A stretch of DNA of 25,124 bases from Gnetum montanum (lineage: Eukaryota; Streptophyta; Gnetopsida; Gnetales; Gnetaceae): assembly GCA_015680685.1 (NCBI GenBank), contig MNCI01008305.1, positions 175,603-200,726 on the forward strand. Reading direction: 5' to 3'. Position numbers and translations under genes: made by a program. How positions within the stretch are numbered: the stretch's first letter is position 1; each line of letters begins with the position of its first letter. This document shows, in pieces, positions 1 through 9,332 of the stretch. The notes beneath the pieces are model-generated. The model was given only the letters and a program-made list of their open reading frames with translations. It was not told the DNA's origin and ran no database searches.

Positions 1-216
1 AATCTCTTTAAAGTAAGTCATTTGTAGTTCACATACAACGTAATCATTACATTTCTCACAACCGCACGCCGCAACAGCACACACACATACTCACATTAAC
101 TACTAAGTTTATTTAGAGGTATCTGGGCCTTGGTGTTGCTAGAGACCAGTAGGCACCTAAATCCTGTTCGAGGACACTCGTTGGCGGTTGCGTCCCAAAC
201 GGTCGCCAACAGTAAC
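1..216. other. CpG-rich segment of unknown origin
   Basis: I recognise no gene here. The stretch keeps many CpG dinucleotides, unlike the CpG-poor retroelement sequence to its right, and it has an inverted repeat at about 180-210 (arms GTTGGCG and CGCCAAC). The element D frame stops abruptly where this segment begins, so it may be the edge of a younger insertion that continues to the left of the window. That is inference only. Confidence 0.3.
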
Positions 217-423
217 CTAACCCTTTTCAGGGTCAACCTTGATTGCCTCATCATGAAACACTAGAGGCATTGGACTTGATTCTTGAGGCAAAGGAGGAAG
301 CATCACAATGTGAATGGCTTGTTCATCCACTAGGATGTCCTCCTTGACAAGAATGGAGGCCAACATGTGAACTAGTGCTTCGCGATAAGTGGAGGAGGTC
401 ATCACCAAGTCATACAAGCTCAA
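217..423 (-). pseudogene. Element D gag-protease linker fragment
   Basis: This 68-codon open stretch begins SLYDLVMTSSTYREALVHML and ends PLVFHDEAIKVDPEKG. It resembles the segment between gag and protease in plant Tat-like polyproteins, where a conserved 'V(Y/F)DLLMTSSTHREAL' block precedes a 'VFxDDDLPPEG' block and then the protease. Here the frame stops right after DPEKG, and no protease active site follows in the remaining 216 bases. The upstream methionine is internal to the ancestral polyprotein and is not a real start. The family resemblance is from memory; the truncation is seen directly. Confidence 0.6.
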
Positions 424-1019
424 AGTTGTATTTTTTTATTTAAGAGCCTACTTGACTTATGTCAATGCATCTACAAAGTCCTTAATACTATCAATTGTCT
501 TTTTAGCCTTCATCTCCTCCATGCAACCTATGAGGTGAATATCTTGGGGAGGAGATTTAGGCTTGTCTTATTTTTCCTACTTGTGTACCTCAGTGCTCAG
601 TTATTGATCACTTGCAATAATAGCTTAAACTAATGTGGCCATAGGAATAGTAGATAAGGGGATGGGCTTAGGAAGACCAAATGTCATGTGTTCCCTCATC
701 GTTCTGTCGATGAGACACTCGTTTGGCCTCTTTGGCTACCACCTTGACTGGTTGATGTTGTATGCAGAATAAGGCCTCAGGTGAATAGGACCTATTGCAA
801 TCACCACCACCAAACTCAGGAAACGGTTCGCACATTGTGGCATCCTAACAACAAAGGGTGTCTGGGTTGCTGTCACCGCAATGTGCTGCAAGGCCCTAAC
901 CATAAAGGATATCATGGGCGACTGAGGTGCTGCTCTAATAACAAAAGGGATTCTTGGATTGGTTGATTCCAAGGAGGCCCCAATGCTATCAGAGGGCACA
1001 CAAACCACAAATGGCTCTC

Positions 1020-2900
1020 ATGTTGATCCTACATCGTCATCAATGTTGATGGCATTAATGACATAGCCTACACCACTTGCATTGAGAGGGTCTTTGTAGA
1101 TCTTCATTGATTAATTTTTTGGATGAAATGGGTTGGTTGAATCTAGAACTATTTGGTCTTGGTCAATCATGCATTGTATGTCATCCCATAAGGCCATGCA
1201 AAAGCCCATTTCATGGCTAGGCAATTGATGATAATGGTAGAACTAGTCTAACCTTAAATGTTTTGGGACCAAAGGCTTGTCTAGTGTGACTACTGATGGG
1301 TTTCTCAAGAGCTCGTAGTAGCAATCATGACACTTGTAAGAATCTTCAGACATTTTCTTGTACTGGATGCACCTAGCACTAAGCATCTAATCCAAAAGTT
1401 TTGACAACTTTATGGGCAATGGTGTATACTTTGAGAGGTCCTTGCACTCAAAGTTTGGCCTTGGGGTAGCCTTCCCCGTAGCCACCGATGGTGTGGGCTA
1501 GTTGGTCACCATAGTGCCAAAGCTAGTTGCCTTGTTGTTAGCCAAGGCCTTGGTTGCCTTGGCCATTGGTTTGGCATTATTTGGCTTAGCCTCATTGGCC
1601 ACCACTACAACTATCCTTGTTGCCTTGCACTTCTCCTTATCTTTCTTCACATGGGCATTCTTCTAGGCCATGTAGGCTGGATCTTTACTTGCTTTTGCGG
1701 CATCCTGAATGCTCTTCATTTGAGTGAATGCTCTTCATTTGAGCGAATGCTTGGCTTAGGGAGTGTGGGCCAAGATAGTATAACTTTTCCTTAATGAATT
1801 TGTTCACTACACCTTTGAAACTGGTCAGTAGGTGAGTTTTCGCAATAAGCTCATGGATTTCATTAAGTGTAGTGCTCCATCATTAGATGAACTTTTGAAC
1901 ATGCTCTAAGTGGTCCTACTTGATCTGCATGAGTTGATCCAAGTTTACCTTAGGATTCAAGTTGTACTTGAATTGAGTGACAAATTGGCTAAGAAAATCC
2001 TCCAAAGAAGATATGGAAGCCCTAGGGAGCATGCAGTACCAATTTAGCGCCTTACTGGTTAGGGACATGGCAAACACGCGAATGATCACATGCAACCATG
2101 CCTACAACAAAAGACACTCAAAATCGGAGGATCACTAGATGGGTGTGGGTGTCCCCTTCACCATTATATTTGGTGAACTAGGGAAGTTGGACATCAAGAG
2201 GCAAGGTCAGTGATGGGACAATAGGATTAATATGGTCATCTCAATAAAAATCCATCACTTGGATCATATCAGAAGAGGTGGCCTTGAGCCATTTGACCTC
2301 TTTAGTGAGCGTCTGAATGAGCTAGAATTCTTAATCTAGGCTTAGTGTGGGTGCAACAAGCTACGTTGGTTGTGTAGCCTGTTGTGCTGTTGGTGTGGTC
2401 CATGGTCCTGCTATGGGCTATGCAACCACGTAGGATGCCTGTTGAGTGTACTATGGTAGAGGTTATCATGTGTGCTACTATTGCATGTGTTGTGCCCATG
2501 GCATGGAAGCAAGGCCCCACCACGTGGTTGTCACTTAGGCTGTCGTAAGGGGTGCCACAAAGATAGGTGGGATGTATGATGCTTGATCCATATGTGGCTA
2601 GGATGTTGGCACCGTGTGCATGTAGGGCTAGGATGGCATCACAGATGTTAGCATAGAGGATTGCATGGACTATGTCAAGACCATGAAGGATGGGATGATA
2701 GAAGATCCTACACCCCGATGCATATGCACTTGATGGCTTGCCACAATAGGAGTCAGACTAGGTGGTAACAGGGGAGACGTTACTGCCTTAAAGAAGGTAG
2801 ATGGATAAGACTAAAAGGAGCAACATTAGAGGTGGATGGTAGGAAAGAGATGTAGAAGGGATTTCCATTCTTTGAATCAGCCTCAAATTCCTCTTGTCCA
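1020..2900 (-). pseudogene. gag: Element D gag, decayed
   Basis: This is the capsid/nucleocapsid precursor of element D. The best-preserved part is at about 2085-1700, where the minus strand reads VFAMSLTSKALNWYCMLPR, then ISSLEDFLSQFVTQFKYN, the usual core of the plant retrotransposon gag domain (hydrophobic helix, ALNWY, then a F..QF motif). A FTKYNGEG block lies upstream near 2160. About 500 bases further along, at roughly 1250-1150, YHYHQLPSHEMGFC matches the Cys/His motif at the end of Tat-type gag. Between them is a Lys/Ala/Thr-rich stretch. Several in-frame stops (such as QIK followed by TAG) and an 18-bp tandem duplication at about 1710-1745 (gaatgctcttcatttgag repeated) show that it is dead. 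The N-terminus is unclear. Confidence 0.7.
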
Positions 2901-4516
2901 TCCTACAAGGGCTTCTCATAGTCAATTGCTACATCATGCTCATTCGATCCACTCAGTCAAATGAGTTGGTTGAGCATCCATTGAAAGGTCTCGCTGAGGG
3001 GGATGAGATCGTTAGGGCCAAGGAAGTACTTCCTCTCGTTCCAATGTACAAGCTCATAACCTCACTTTGCATCCAACTCTTGACAATCTAAGGGGATGCC
3101 TACCTAGAGTTTTGCACAAAGAAAGTTGTATTTATCTTTTTCAAGCACCATGTGCTTGGAAGATTGGTTACAAAGCCTGAGGGATTGCCTTACCATGAAG
3201 ATGGGACCCCTAGCTCTAGGAATGTCAATTGTGAACTCCCGCTAAATAGGTCAAACAATGACTATACCTAAAGAAAAGGTTGAAGGCTCTTCAAGGTTCA
3301 TGCTACTGTGAGAAAATGCCAAAAGTGTAATGCTAGAAAAGAAATAGCTAAGTATAATGATTGCTAAAGATAGCTAAGTATAGAAATGCAAAAATGATAA
3401 CTAAGTCTAAGAGTGCTACTAAAAAAATGTCTAGCTTTGGTGCTACACTTGCTATGCTATAGCTTACTATGCTCCTATGCTAAGAGCAAGTTACGCTCTC
3501 CCTAGCACATAGAGTTTAGGGTCCAAGTGCATGCAATACACTTTAGCTTTTATTCTACAGGGTTCTAGGGGAACCAACAACTGGGGCCAACCTCCACCAA
3601 TCGAATCATAGACAACTGTAGGGGTGTCATGTCTATGCTAGTTTGAAACTAGTAACGGAGGTGCAGAGAGCACATGGGACTACCACTAAACGTAGAAGGA
3701 AATGACGAGTCCTCCTTCTAGTGCCAAAAAACTATAGTGACCGAAAACATTGGTAGCTGGAATGCTGAGGTGTTCACAAGCACACAGCCTCGACCTCGCC
3801 TCTATGCAAGGGCCTTTGCTGGGAAATGGAGGCAGAGTGCCCTAGCTAGTCTTGTCGATTGAACAGGGACTTTGTCAGCTACAACCAAGGTATCAGGTGC
3901 AACCAGGGGGTGGCATGGTTAGTCGAAATAAGAGCACTAACATTGTGAGATAATGCTAAGTGTTTTAATAGTATTCTTGGTAGTATCGAGGTCAGCTAAG
4001 CATGAGCATAGTGAGGTTTCCTAGCATGATAATGCCAGTGAAAGTGTGCAAAAAATGTGTAAAGTAGCAAAAAGTTCAAATGTAGTACTGAATGTCAAAG
4101 AAAATGCTTAAAATGCAAGAGATTTTAAGAGAAAGAAAAAATGGCACCATCCCAGATATGAAGCATAGCAATTACAAATGAGCATTGAGGAGGTATACAA
4201 TGTACAGACAGGCACAGTAGCAGTGTAGCCATAGTCTCTAGGGTATCCTGGGGTGAAGACTAACGTCTACTGTGAGGTCCATGCTTGCTAGGTTGGCTGT
4301 CATGGTGTCCTACAGGTTGTAGTGTGCCATAGTGCTAAATGGGATGTCAAGGTATTACCAAGATATTGATACACTCTGGTGTGCAAGGTGCTCAAGGTGC
4401 CTTGGATGCTAGGTGATACTCTGAAATGCCAACTGCTACTTGGATTTGCTAGCCAAATGCTTCAAATGCCTACTACTAGAATGAATTGCCAACACCTAGA
4501 GTGTGGAATGCGGGGG
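2901..4516 (-). other. Element D R/U5 and leader, non-coding
   Basis: No convincing protein is seen on either strand. By position this is the transcribed untranslated part of element D, between its TATA box and gag, so it should hold R, U5 and the primer-binding site. I could not place the LTR end or a clean PBS. Scattered GCTATGCT-like words occur at about 3430-3490. Confidence 0.4.
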
Positions 4517-4524
4517 TATTTATA
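4517..4524 (-). promoter_or_regulatory. TATA box of element D LTR
   Basis: The minus strand reads TATAAATA followed by a short C-run (ccccc), a common layout at plant LTR promoters. It lies between the motif-rich U3 and the untranslated leader, pointing towards gag. Confidence 0.5.
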
Positions 4525-5220
4525 GGCTTAGGGTTAGCGTAAAGTGCAAATCGAGTGTCACGTGGAAAAGGGGTAGGTGGGGCTATGTTGGCCTTTACTA
4601 TGCTCCTACTGGAATAAATGGTGCTATGCTCTGGTATGCCCCATTGAACCTCAAGAGACTACTAGACCATGGCTATGCTACTAAGACTACATATTCTAAG
4701 ACCACAATGTACCTGCAAACAGTGAAAAATGATGTAATTTGGAGGCTATGCTTTGGGACTACGTTCTCCCCTCTTTCAAGTGGGATAGAGCGTAGGTATA
4801 ATTTTGGGACATAGGGGGGTACAAAGAAAGTGCAAGTTGCAGATCCTACTTGCTAGAAGAGTGTTGGAGCCAGAATGAAGGCCTATGCTAAACTCTAGAA
4901 GCTTTTGGAGGTAGTTCTGTGTTGCTACGCTAGCTACACTTTAAAGCATAACATAATAGTTAGGCAAATTTTGCAAAAAACTAAAGTCCAATGCTGCTAC
5001 ACTCATGAGCATAGCAAGATGGGACAAGGTGTAGCATGGAAAATTAGAAAGATCTAGCAAAAATTGCAGTCCTTGTTCTTGTTATGCCAGCTACGCTCAA
5101 GACTGTAGTAGGAGAGGTATCTTCAGAAGTTAGATTTGCCAAATTCTTCTTCCATGCCAAGCTAGCTTAACAACTTTTGGCTCGACACTAGTGCAAACTA
5201 GTCACTAGACTGCTACTACA

Positions 5221-5246
5221 CTTGCTATGCAAGAGAGCGTAGCAAG
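5221..5246. repeat. Inverted repeat (hairpin) in element D U3
   Basis: CTTGCTATGC and GCGTAGCAAG are inverted copies with one mismatch, separated by six bases. They belong to the GCTATGCT motif family of this region. Confidence 0.6.
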
Positions 5247-5337
5247 AGGAATGTGAGTGTACCAAGACACTTAGAAAATTTTTTGTAGCTGCTATTTAAC
5301 AATTTTGCAGATCTAGTTCTGTGTTACATGCTATGTT

Positions 5338-5359
5338 GGCTATGCTCTAGAGCATAGCC
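5338..5359. repeat. Perfect 22-bp palindrome in element D U3
   Basis: The half-site GGCTATGCTCT is followed directly by its exact reverse complement AGAGCATAGCC. There is no spacer. It contains two opposed copies of the recurrent GCTATGCT word. Confidence 0.75.
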
Positions 5360-5480
5360 CCAATAGTGGGATCATGGGCCAAACACTTAGAAAATACTTT
5401 CCTTGTGTTGACACTTAGAGTAATTTTCCATTGAAGTGTTGTTGCCAAAATTTGGTGGTGTTTCATCAACATGTGCTCAC

Positions 5481-5759
5481 TATTTTTTTTCTAACATGTG
5501 TTAAATGTTTTCTTTGAAAAAGGGCCATGGTTTTTTCCTATAAATTGTCTAATTCTATAACTATTTTTAGCATGCATCCAACATTAAATTCACACTGATG
5601 AGGGTGAAATTCTTTAAAAGTACTTTGTGTTGCTTCCAATGTGTATCATTTTTGTCTTATTTGCAATTTCTTTTTAGTAGTTTCTTTAATGTTTTACAGA
5701 ATCTTTACTTATCCTACATTTTGTTTAGTCTTTGGCAACTCTCTTTAGCTATTGCATGT
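5481..5759. other. AT-rich sequence between elements D and C
   Basis: No gene or terminus is recognised. It should contain the 3' end of the copia fragment and the boundary with element D, but I cannot place either. The short open frame at 5598-5780 on the plus strand is Phe/Leu-rich, antisense to the copia tail, and unlikely to be coding. Confidence 0.35.
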
Positions 5760-6300
5760 AATTCACATAAAAATTTTTAACTAAGTTGCACTTTTGAACT
5801 AATGTAAATGGATTTCATGGTTCCTTCTTTCACTTCTTGCTTGATGAAATAGTACTTAATATCAAGGTGTTTGGATTTTTTGATGCACATGGTCTTGGGA
5901 TAGTTGAATTGTTGTTGTATTATCACAATACAGATTTAACTAGAGTATGTGTTGAAGGCATTTAGCTATGATAATAAATTTTACTTCACAAGTAGATAAG
6001 CTAATGGAGGATTATATCTTTGATTTTTAGTATATTGGATTTTTTCCATGCATAATGAGAGCTCCTGATGTTGATTTTCTATCATCATCATCTCCTACCC
6101 AATCAAAATTTGAATATGCATGAAGCTTATTGTCTCATTTACTAAATTAAATCCCAAAGTTGCAAGTTCCTTTTACATACTTGAAAAGATGCATAGTTGC
6201 TTGCATGTGAGATTGACTTGGCTCTTGAATGAATCTAGATAAGGTCTTAGCCTAGTAACCCTAAGTTACATATTTGATTTTACTTATTAGCATTGAGTTA
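5760..6300 (-). pseudogene. pol: Element C: Ty1/copia reverse transcriptase tail and RNase H
   Basis: On the minus strand the signature blocks of plant Ty1/copia RNase H appear in order. They are KYVKGTCNFGI near 6180-6150, then DWVGDDDDRKSTSGALI near 6105-6060, STCEVKFIIIAKC near 6000-5965, LYCDNTTTIQLSQD near 5930-5895, LDIKYYFIKQEVKEG near 5870-5825, and a degraded tail to about 5760. In intact elements this domain removes the RNA strand during reverse transcription. Stops and at least two frame changes are present. Upstream RT motifs are missing because sequence homology fades at about 6300 and element A begins at 6482. The remainder of C may lie on the far side of element A. Confidence 0.8.
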
Positions 6301-6481
6301 TAAATTTTTTTAAAAAAAATCCCATAAAAAGAATTCTGATACTACTCTGATAGATCTAAAGGGTCTAATTAGTTTTAGTTTCAATAATAAATAGTTTAGC
6401 TAGTATATGATCAAGAGAATCTTTTATATTTTTCAAATTAATAAAATCTTAAATTTCTTCACCAAGAATTGATTTGCACAT
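6301..6481 (-). other. AT-rich remnant upstream of copia RNase H
   Basis: This is probably the continuation of the copia RT domain, too degraded to read. It ends at the outer boundary of element A. The five bases before the LTR, 6477-6481 (cacat), should be repeated beyond the right edge of the window if they are the target duplication. Confidence 0.35.
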
Positions 6482-7212
6482 TGATGAGCGACAAGGTACC
6501 CCTACGCTTAACCATACAAATCACTAAGGCATTATGCATGATCCAGTCAAATTCCTTAGACCTATAGTTATCTAATGCACTAGCTCTTCTAGGAAGTGAA
6601 ATGGGCATTGAGAATGCTCACTATCTTCCCAACTACACTTGTGAAGTTCAAGGGTATGGTTTAAGTGTAATTGAGGTATATGATTTTTCTTATTTAATAT
6701 TTTATGAGTTTGATTGTCTACAACAAGAGTGAAACATAAAGTAATTGAAGATCTAATTCATCTATTGCACAGCTAGCCTAACACAAGTAACCATCCCACT
6801 TTCCTAGACACATCTTGAACACCTATAGCACTATTGGGCTACTAAACACTAAGCATTGTTAGGTTATCAAGTATTATATGAATGCTCGAAGTGGTCATGC
6901 TCATGTTCGTTAACTACTATAAATAAATTGTTTAATTCAACTGCATTAAAATAAAGAGCATAAAATTATAATGCAATAAAGAAAATATTAAGCTATTATT
7001 AGTGCTACAAGAATTGTCAAAAGATTTCATTTTATTCCTGTCATACTATTATGCTTAGGTGCATCAGTGCTTAAACAAAGAACCATACACAGTTAGACTC
7101 CTTCTGCGGGGACTCAAAAAATATTCTAACTCTGAGAAAAAGAAATAGTAAGAGCTTCACTACTCTGACTAAGAATGATCAAAATTTGATTTAAAAACTA
7201 GAGCCCAAGTGC

Positions 7213-7222
7213 AATATTTATA
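7213..7222 (-). promoter_or_regulatory. TATA box in element A 3' LTR
   Basis: The minus strand reads TATAAATATT just downstream of the U3 repeats, at the position equivalent to TATAAATAT at 22849 in element B and TATAAATA at 24761 in LTR F. Confidence 0.6.
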
Positions 7223-7242
7223 GGCCTAGAGTATACACTCCA

Positions 7243-7283
7243 ACGTCGCATACGAGACATCGCATCAAAACCTCGATGTCGCA
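7243..7283 (-). repeat. U3 repeats of element A LTR (TGCGA.GTCG type)
   Basis: The plus strand shows acgtcgca, gacatcgca and gatgtcgca at roughly 14- and 19-base spacing. They match the near-palindromic TGCGATATCGCA units of LTR F at 24665-24745 and degenerate units in the 5' LTR of element B. Confidence 0.6.
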
Positions 7284-8207
7284 TACCCAACATTAGAGTC
7301 GACATAAAATGTGATTCATCATACCTTCACAACTAAAGAAAAACTTGTCCTCGAGTGTACAAAAAGAGGAATAATTTTTTTACAACATAAAATATTAGGT
7401 AGGCATGGGATTATTGACTGACATTACAAATTGACTCAAATGAAACAGATAAACTCTGAGTGCCCAAGTATACAAAATTACAATTTTTACAACATTGAGT
7501 GTTTATGATAAGAGAAGTGAATACCCTGGATAATAGTGACATCCAACACCTCTTGGTAGTAGAATAATGAGAGGGAAAAGAGATCTAATGAGCATGAATA
7601 GTCCTCATTTTGTGGTACTGTTGCATCCTTGGTGAAGATAGTCTTTCCTCTAGTTCATGCTTTCCACTACAATCACAACAAAATCATGAATCAATATGCA
7701 ATGTGTAACACATAGTGGTTAAATGCCTTATCTCATTGATGGTTACACTTGGCTAACTTGTGATTGTGGTAGATTACTTTCTTTAGTAGTGTTAGCAAGA
7801 AGGCTAACAAATAGGATAAAATAGACTAGTCCATTAAATCAAACAATGTTTAACACAAGGAAATATTTGAAGAGGGTATAAGAATTCACAATAATAAAAA
7901 GGAAAGTTCACTAAAAACTATTGTGAAGATGTGCACAATTGGATGTCATTGATGGGGTAAACAAAAAGAATTTGATTGTAAGAGTGTCTAAGGGTAAAGA
8001 ACTTAACTAACCTAACCAAAAGATATGCAAGTGGGTCCTCCCCAAAATAGGCACAGGCATTTTTTTTTCCCTTGCATAAATTCAAACCAAAGAGTCCATG
8101 GGATCCATGGATGATTAATGGTTATAGAAGGTTAAGTACAAAAACCTAAAGGAAACTAACTAAGAATTTTGACACATCAAACTAGGACATTGAACCAAAA
8201 CATGAAA

Positions 8208-8435
8208 CTAGTAGTGAGGTGAGATATGGAAAGCATAGATGGATGAGAGAGAGAGTGGGATGAAGTTCCTAATTACGGTCACATGAAGTCCCTTATGGAT
8301 TTTGTGGTTAAATGACTTGATAGAATTCATCCCTAGTCCAGACCAAAAGCAACCACGTTCAGTGACTTCCCATCGACATTCTAAGACCAATCCATCCCTT
8401 GAGACACAAGACTGCTCCCACAGAACAACCACCAT
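8208..8435 (-). other. Small open frame in the 3' region, coding status doubtful
   Basis: This 75-codon frame starts MVVVLWEQSCVS and contains EVTERGCFWSGL and SIKSFN. The homologous stretch of element B (about 21665-21850) can be read in the same frame with substitutions and one stop in place of Arg after LEC, and it lacks a segment of about 20 codons. I recognise no domain. Conservation may be purely nucleotide-level ancestry. Confidence 0.25.
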
Positions 8436-8524
8436 TCCTTATTAAAGAAGAAGTAGGAAGTAAGGAAGGGTTTTAGTTAGAGGGGATTAGTTCAATAACT
8501 AGTTCTTGTAGTCTTTTTATTCTA

Positions 8525-8757
8525 TCTAAGGGATGTGCTTTGAATTCCCATCATTTTTTTTTCAAAATGGAAACCATATCATGCAAAGACACATACATTT
8601 ATTTTGTCCAAGGGGTGTACTTGGAATCCTAACCCTTCTTTATTTTTTCTAATGAGAACCAAACCATGTGAGGATGTATGCATTTATTTTGTCCAAGGGG
8701 TGTGCTTTGAATCCTCATCATTTTTTTTATGAGAACCATACCATGCAAGGACTTATT
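8525..8757 (-). repeat. Three-unit tandem repeat, about 85 bp per unit
   Basis: The units start at about 8525, 8605 and 8690. Each has a tgtccaaggggtgtgctt-like start, an AT-rich middle, and an accataccatgcaagga-like end. The third is shorter. Element B carries the same three-unit array at 21342-21588, so the array predates both copies. Confidence 0.8.
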
Positions 8758-9332
8758 CAACTTTCTTTATTGATTGGCACAAAATAGTAAGAAATTCATA
8801 AAAACACACATGCACCCAAGCAAATACAAAAGCATAAAGAATACCAAATCCCCTTGAAGCCACACCCTACTCAAACCTTTGAATCCTTCCCAAGTCTAGA
8901 AACTACCAAAGTCACAAATTTATTAAATTTTTATTTATGAAAAAGGGATTGCACGTTTCCAAAACAAGGAAAACCATAGAGTTTGTGGATGGGTGGATGT
9001 TCTGAACTCACTACCTGTTGCATGAAAAGAAACCATGTCCTAATTATCTATAACAAAATTCAAAGCTAGAAACTAGACACCAACAATTAAAAAAAATAAT
9101 AGTGCATACCACCATCAAGTAACACATTACCAATGTACCTAGCACTTATTAACAAAAAGTTAGAAAATCACACCAAATAAGAGAAAATATAAAACCAAGT
9201 GTAAAATATTTAAGAAATAGCAAATGTACTGACGATAGTGTAAAACAAAAATTAGAAAATATTAATAACATAAAAACAAAAAGATGTAAAATAACGAATG
9301 TGTAAAACAAAAAAGTTAAAAAACTGAGGAGC

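Larger units (their letters stand above)
217..5480 (-). mobile_element. Element D: 5' half of a Tat-like Ty3/gypsy LTR retrotransposon
   Basis: Reading on the minus strand, the order is U3-like sequence (about 5480-4525), a TATA box, R/U5 and leader, gag (about 2900-1020), then the linker that precedes protease. Protease, RT and integrase are absent; the element either runs off the left edge or is cut at about 216. The lineage call rests on the gag C-terminal YHYHQLPSHEMGFC motif and on the SLYDLVMTSSTYREAL linker, both of which resemble plant Tat/Retand-type elements. The right boundary is approximate, since I found no clear TG terminus or target duplication. All coding parts carry stops, so this is a relic. 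Confidence 0.65.
4525..5480 (-). repeat. Element D U3-like region with dispersed GCTATGCT motifs
   Basis: The words GCTATGCT, GCTACGCT and their complements AGCATAGC and AGCGTAGC recur many times in both orientations, for example near 4630, 4670, 4745, 4890, 5020, 5090, 5225, 5240 and 5340. This is the promoter-proximal part of the element D LTR. An open frame on the plus strand at 4503-4814 runs antisense through it and has no recognisable protein. The upper boundary is uncertain. Confidence 0.45.
6482..7321 (-). repeat. Element A 3' LTR
   Basis: This 840-bp LTR starts (minus strand) TGATGAATCAC at 7321 and ends ...CTCATCA at 6482, an 8-bp terminal inverted repeat-like TGATGA/TCATCA pair. 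It contains three TCGCA-bearing U3 repeats (7243-7283), TATAAATATT at 7222-7213, and R/U5 sequence homologous to the LTRs of element B. Over the 306 bases that can be compared with its 5' partner at 24254-24559 I counted about 35 differences by hand. Confidence 0.9.
7322..9332 (-). other. Element A 3' non-coding region
   Basis: This 2-kb stretch between RNase H and the 3' LTR has no recognisable protein. It aligns along most of its length with 20728-22749 of element B (for example the block near 8940-9000 matches 21070-21150), at nearly the same total length. It holds a three-unit tandem repeat (8525-8757). A 75-codon open frame at 8208-8435 is partly readable in B. I found no env-like signature, such as a signal peptide followed by a membrane anchor. 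Confidence 0.7.

Noticed and set aside
736-1008. Open frames on both strands at 736-1008 and 781-966
   Set aside because: No known motif, and they lie in the degraded stretch between element D gag and the pre-protease linker.
4503-4814. A 103-codon open frame on the plus strand
   Set aside because: It lies antisense across the promoter of element D, has no recognisable domain, and is explained by the GCTATGCT-rich sequence.
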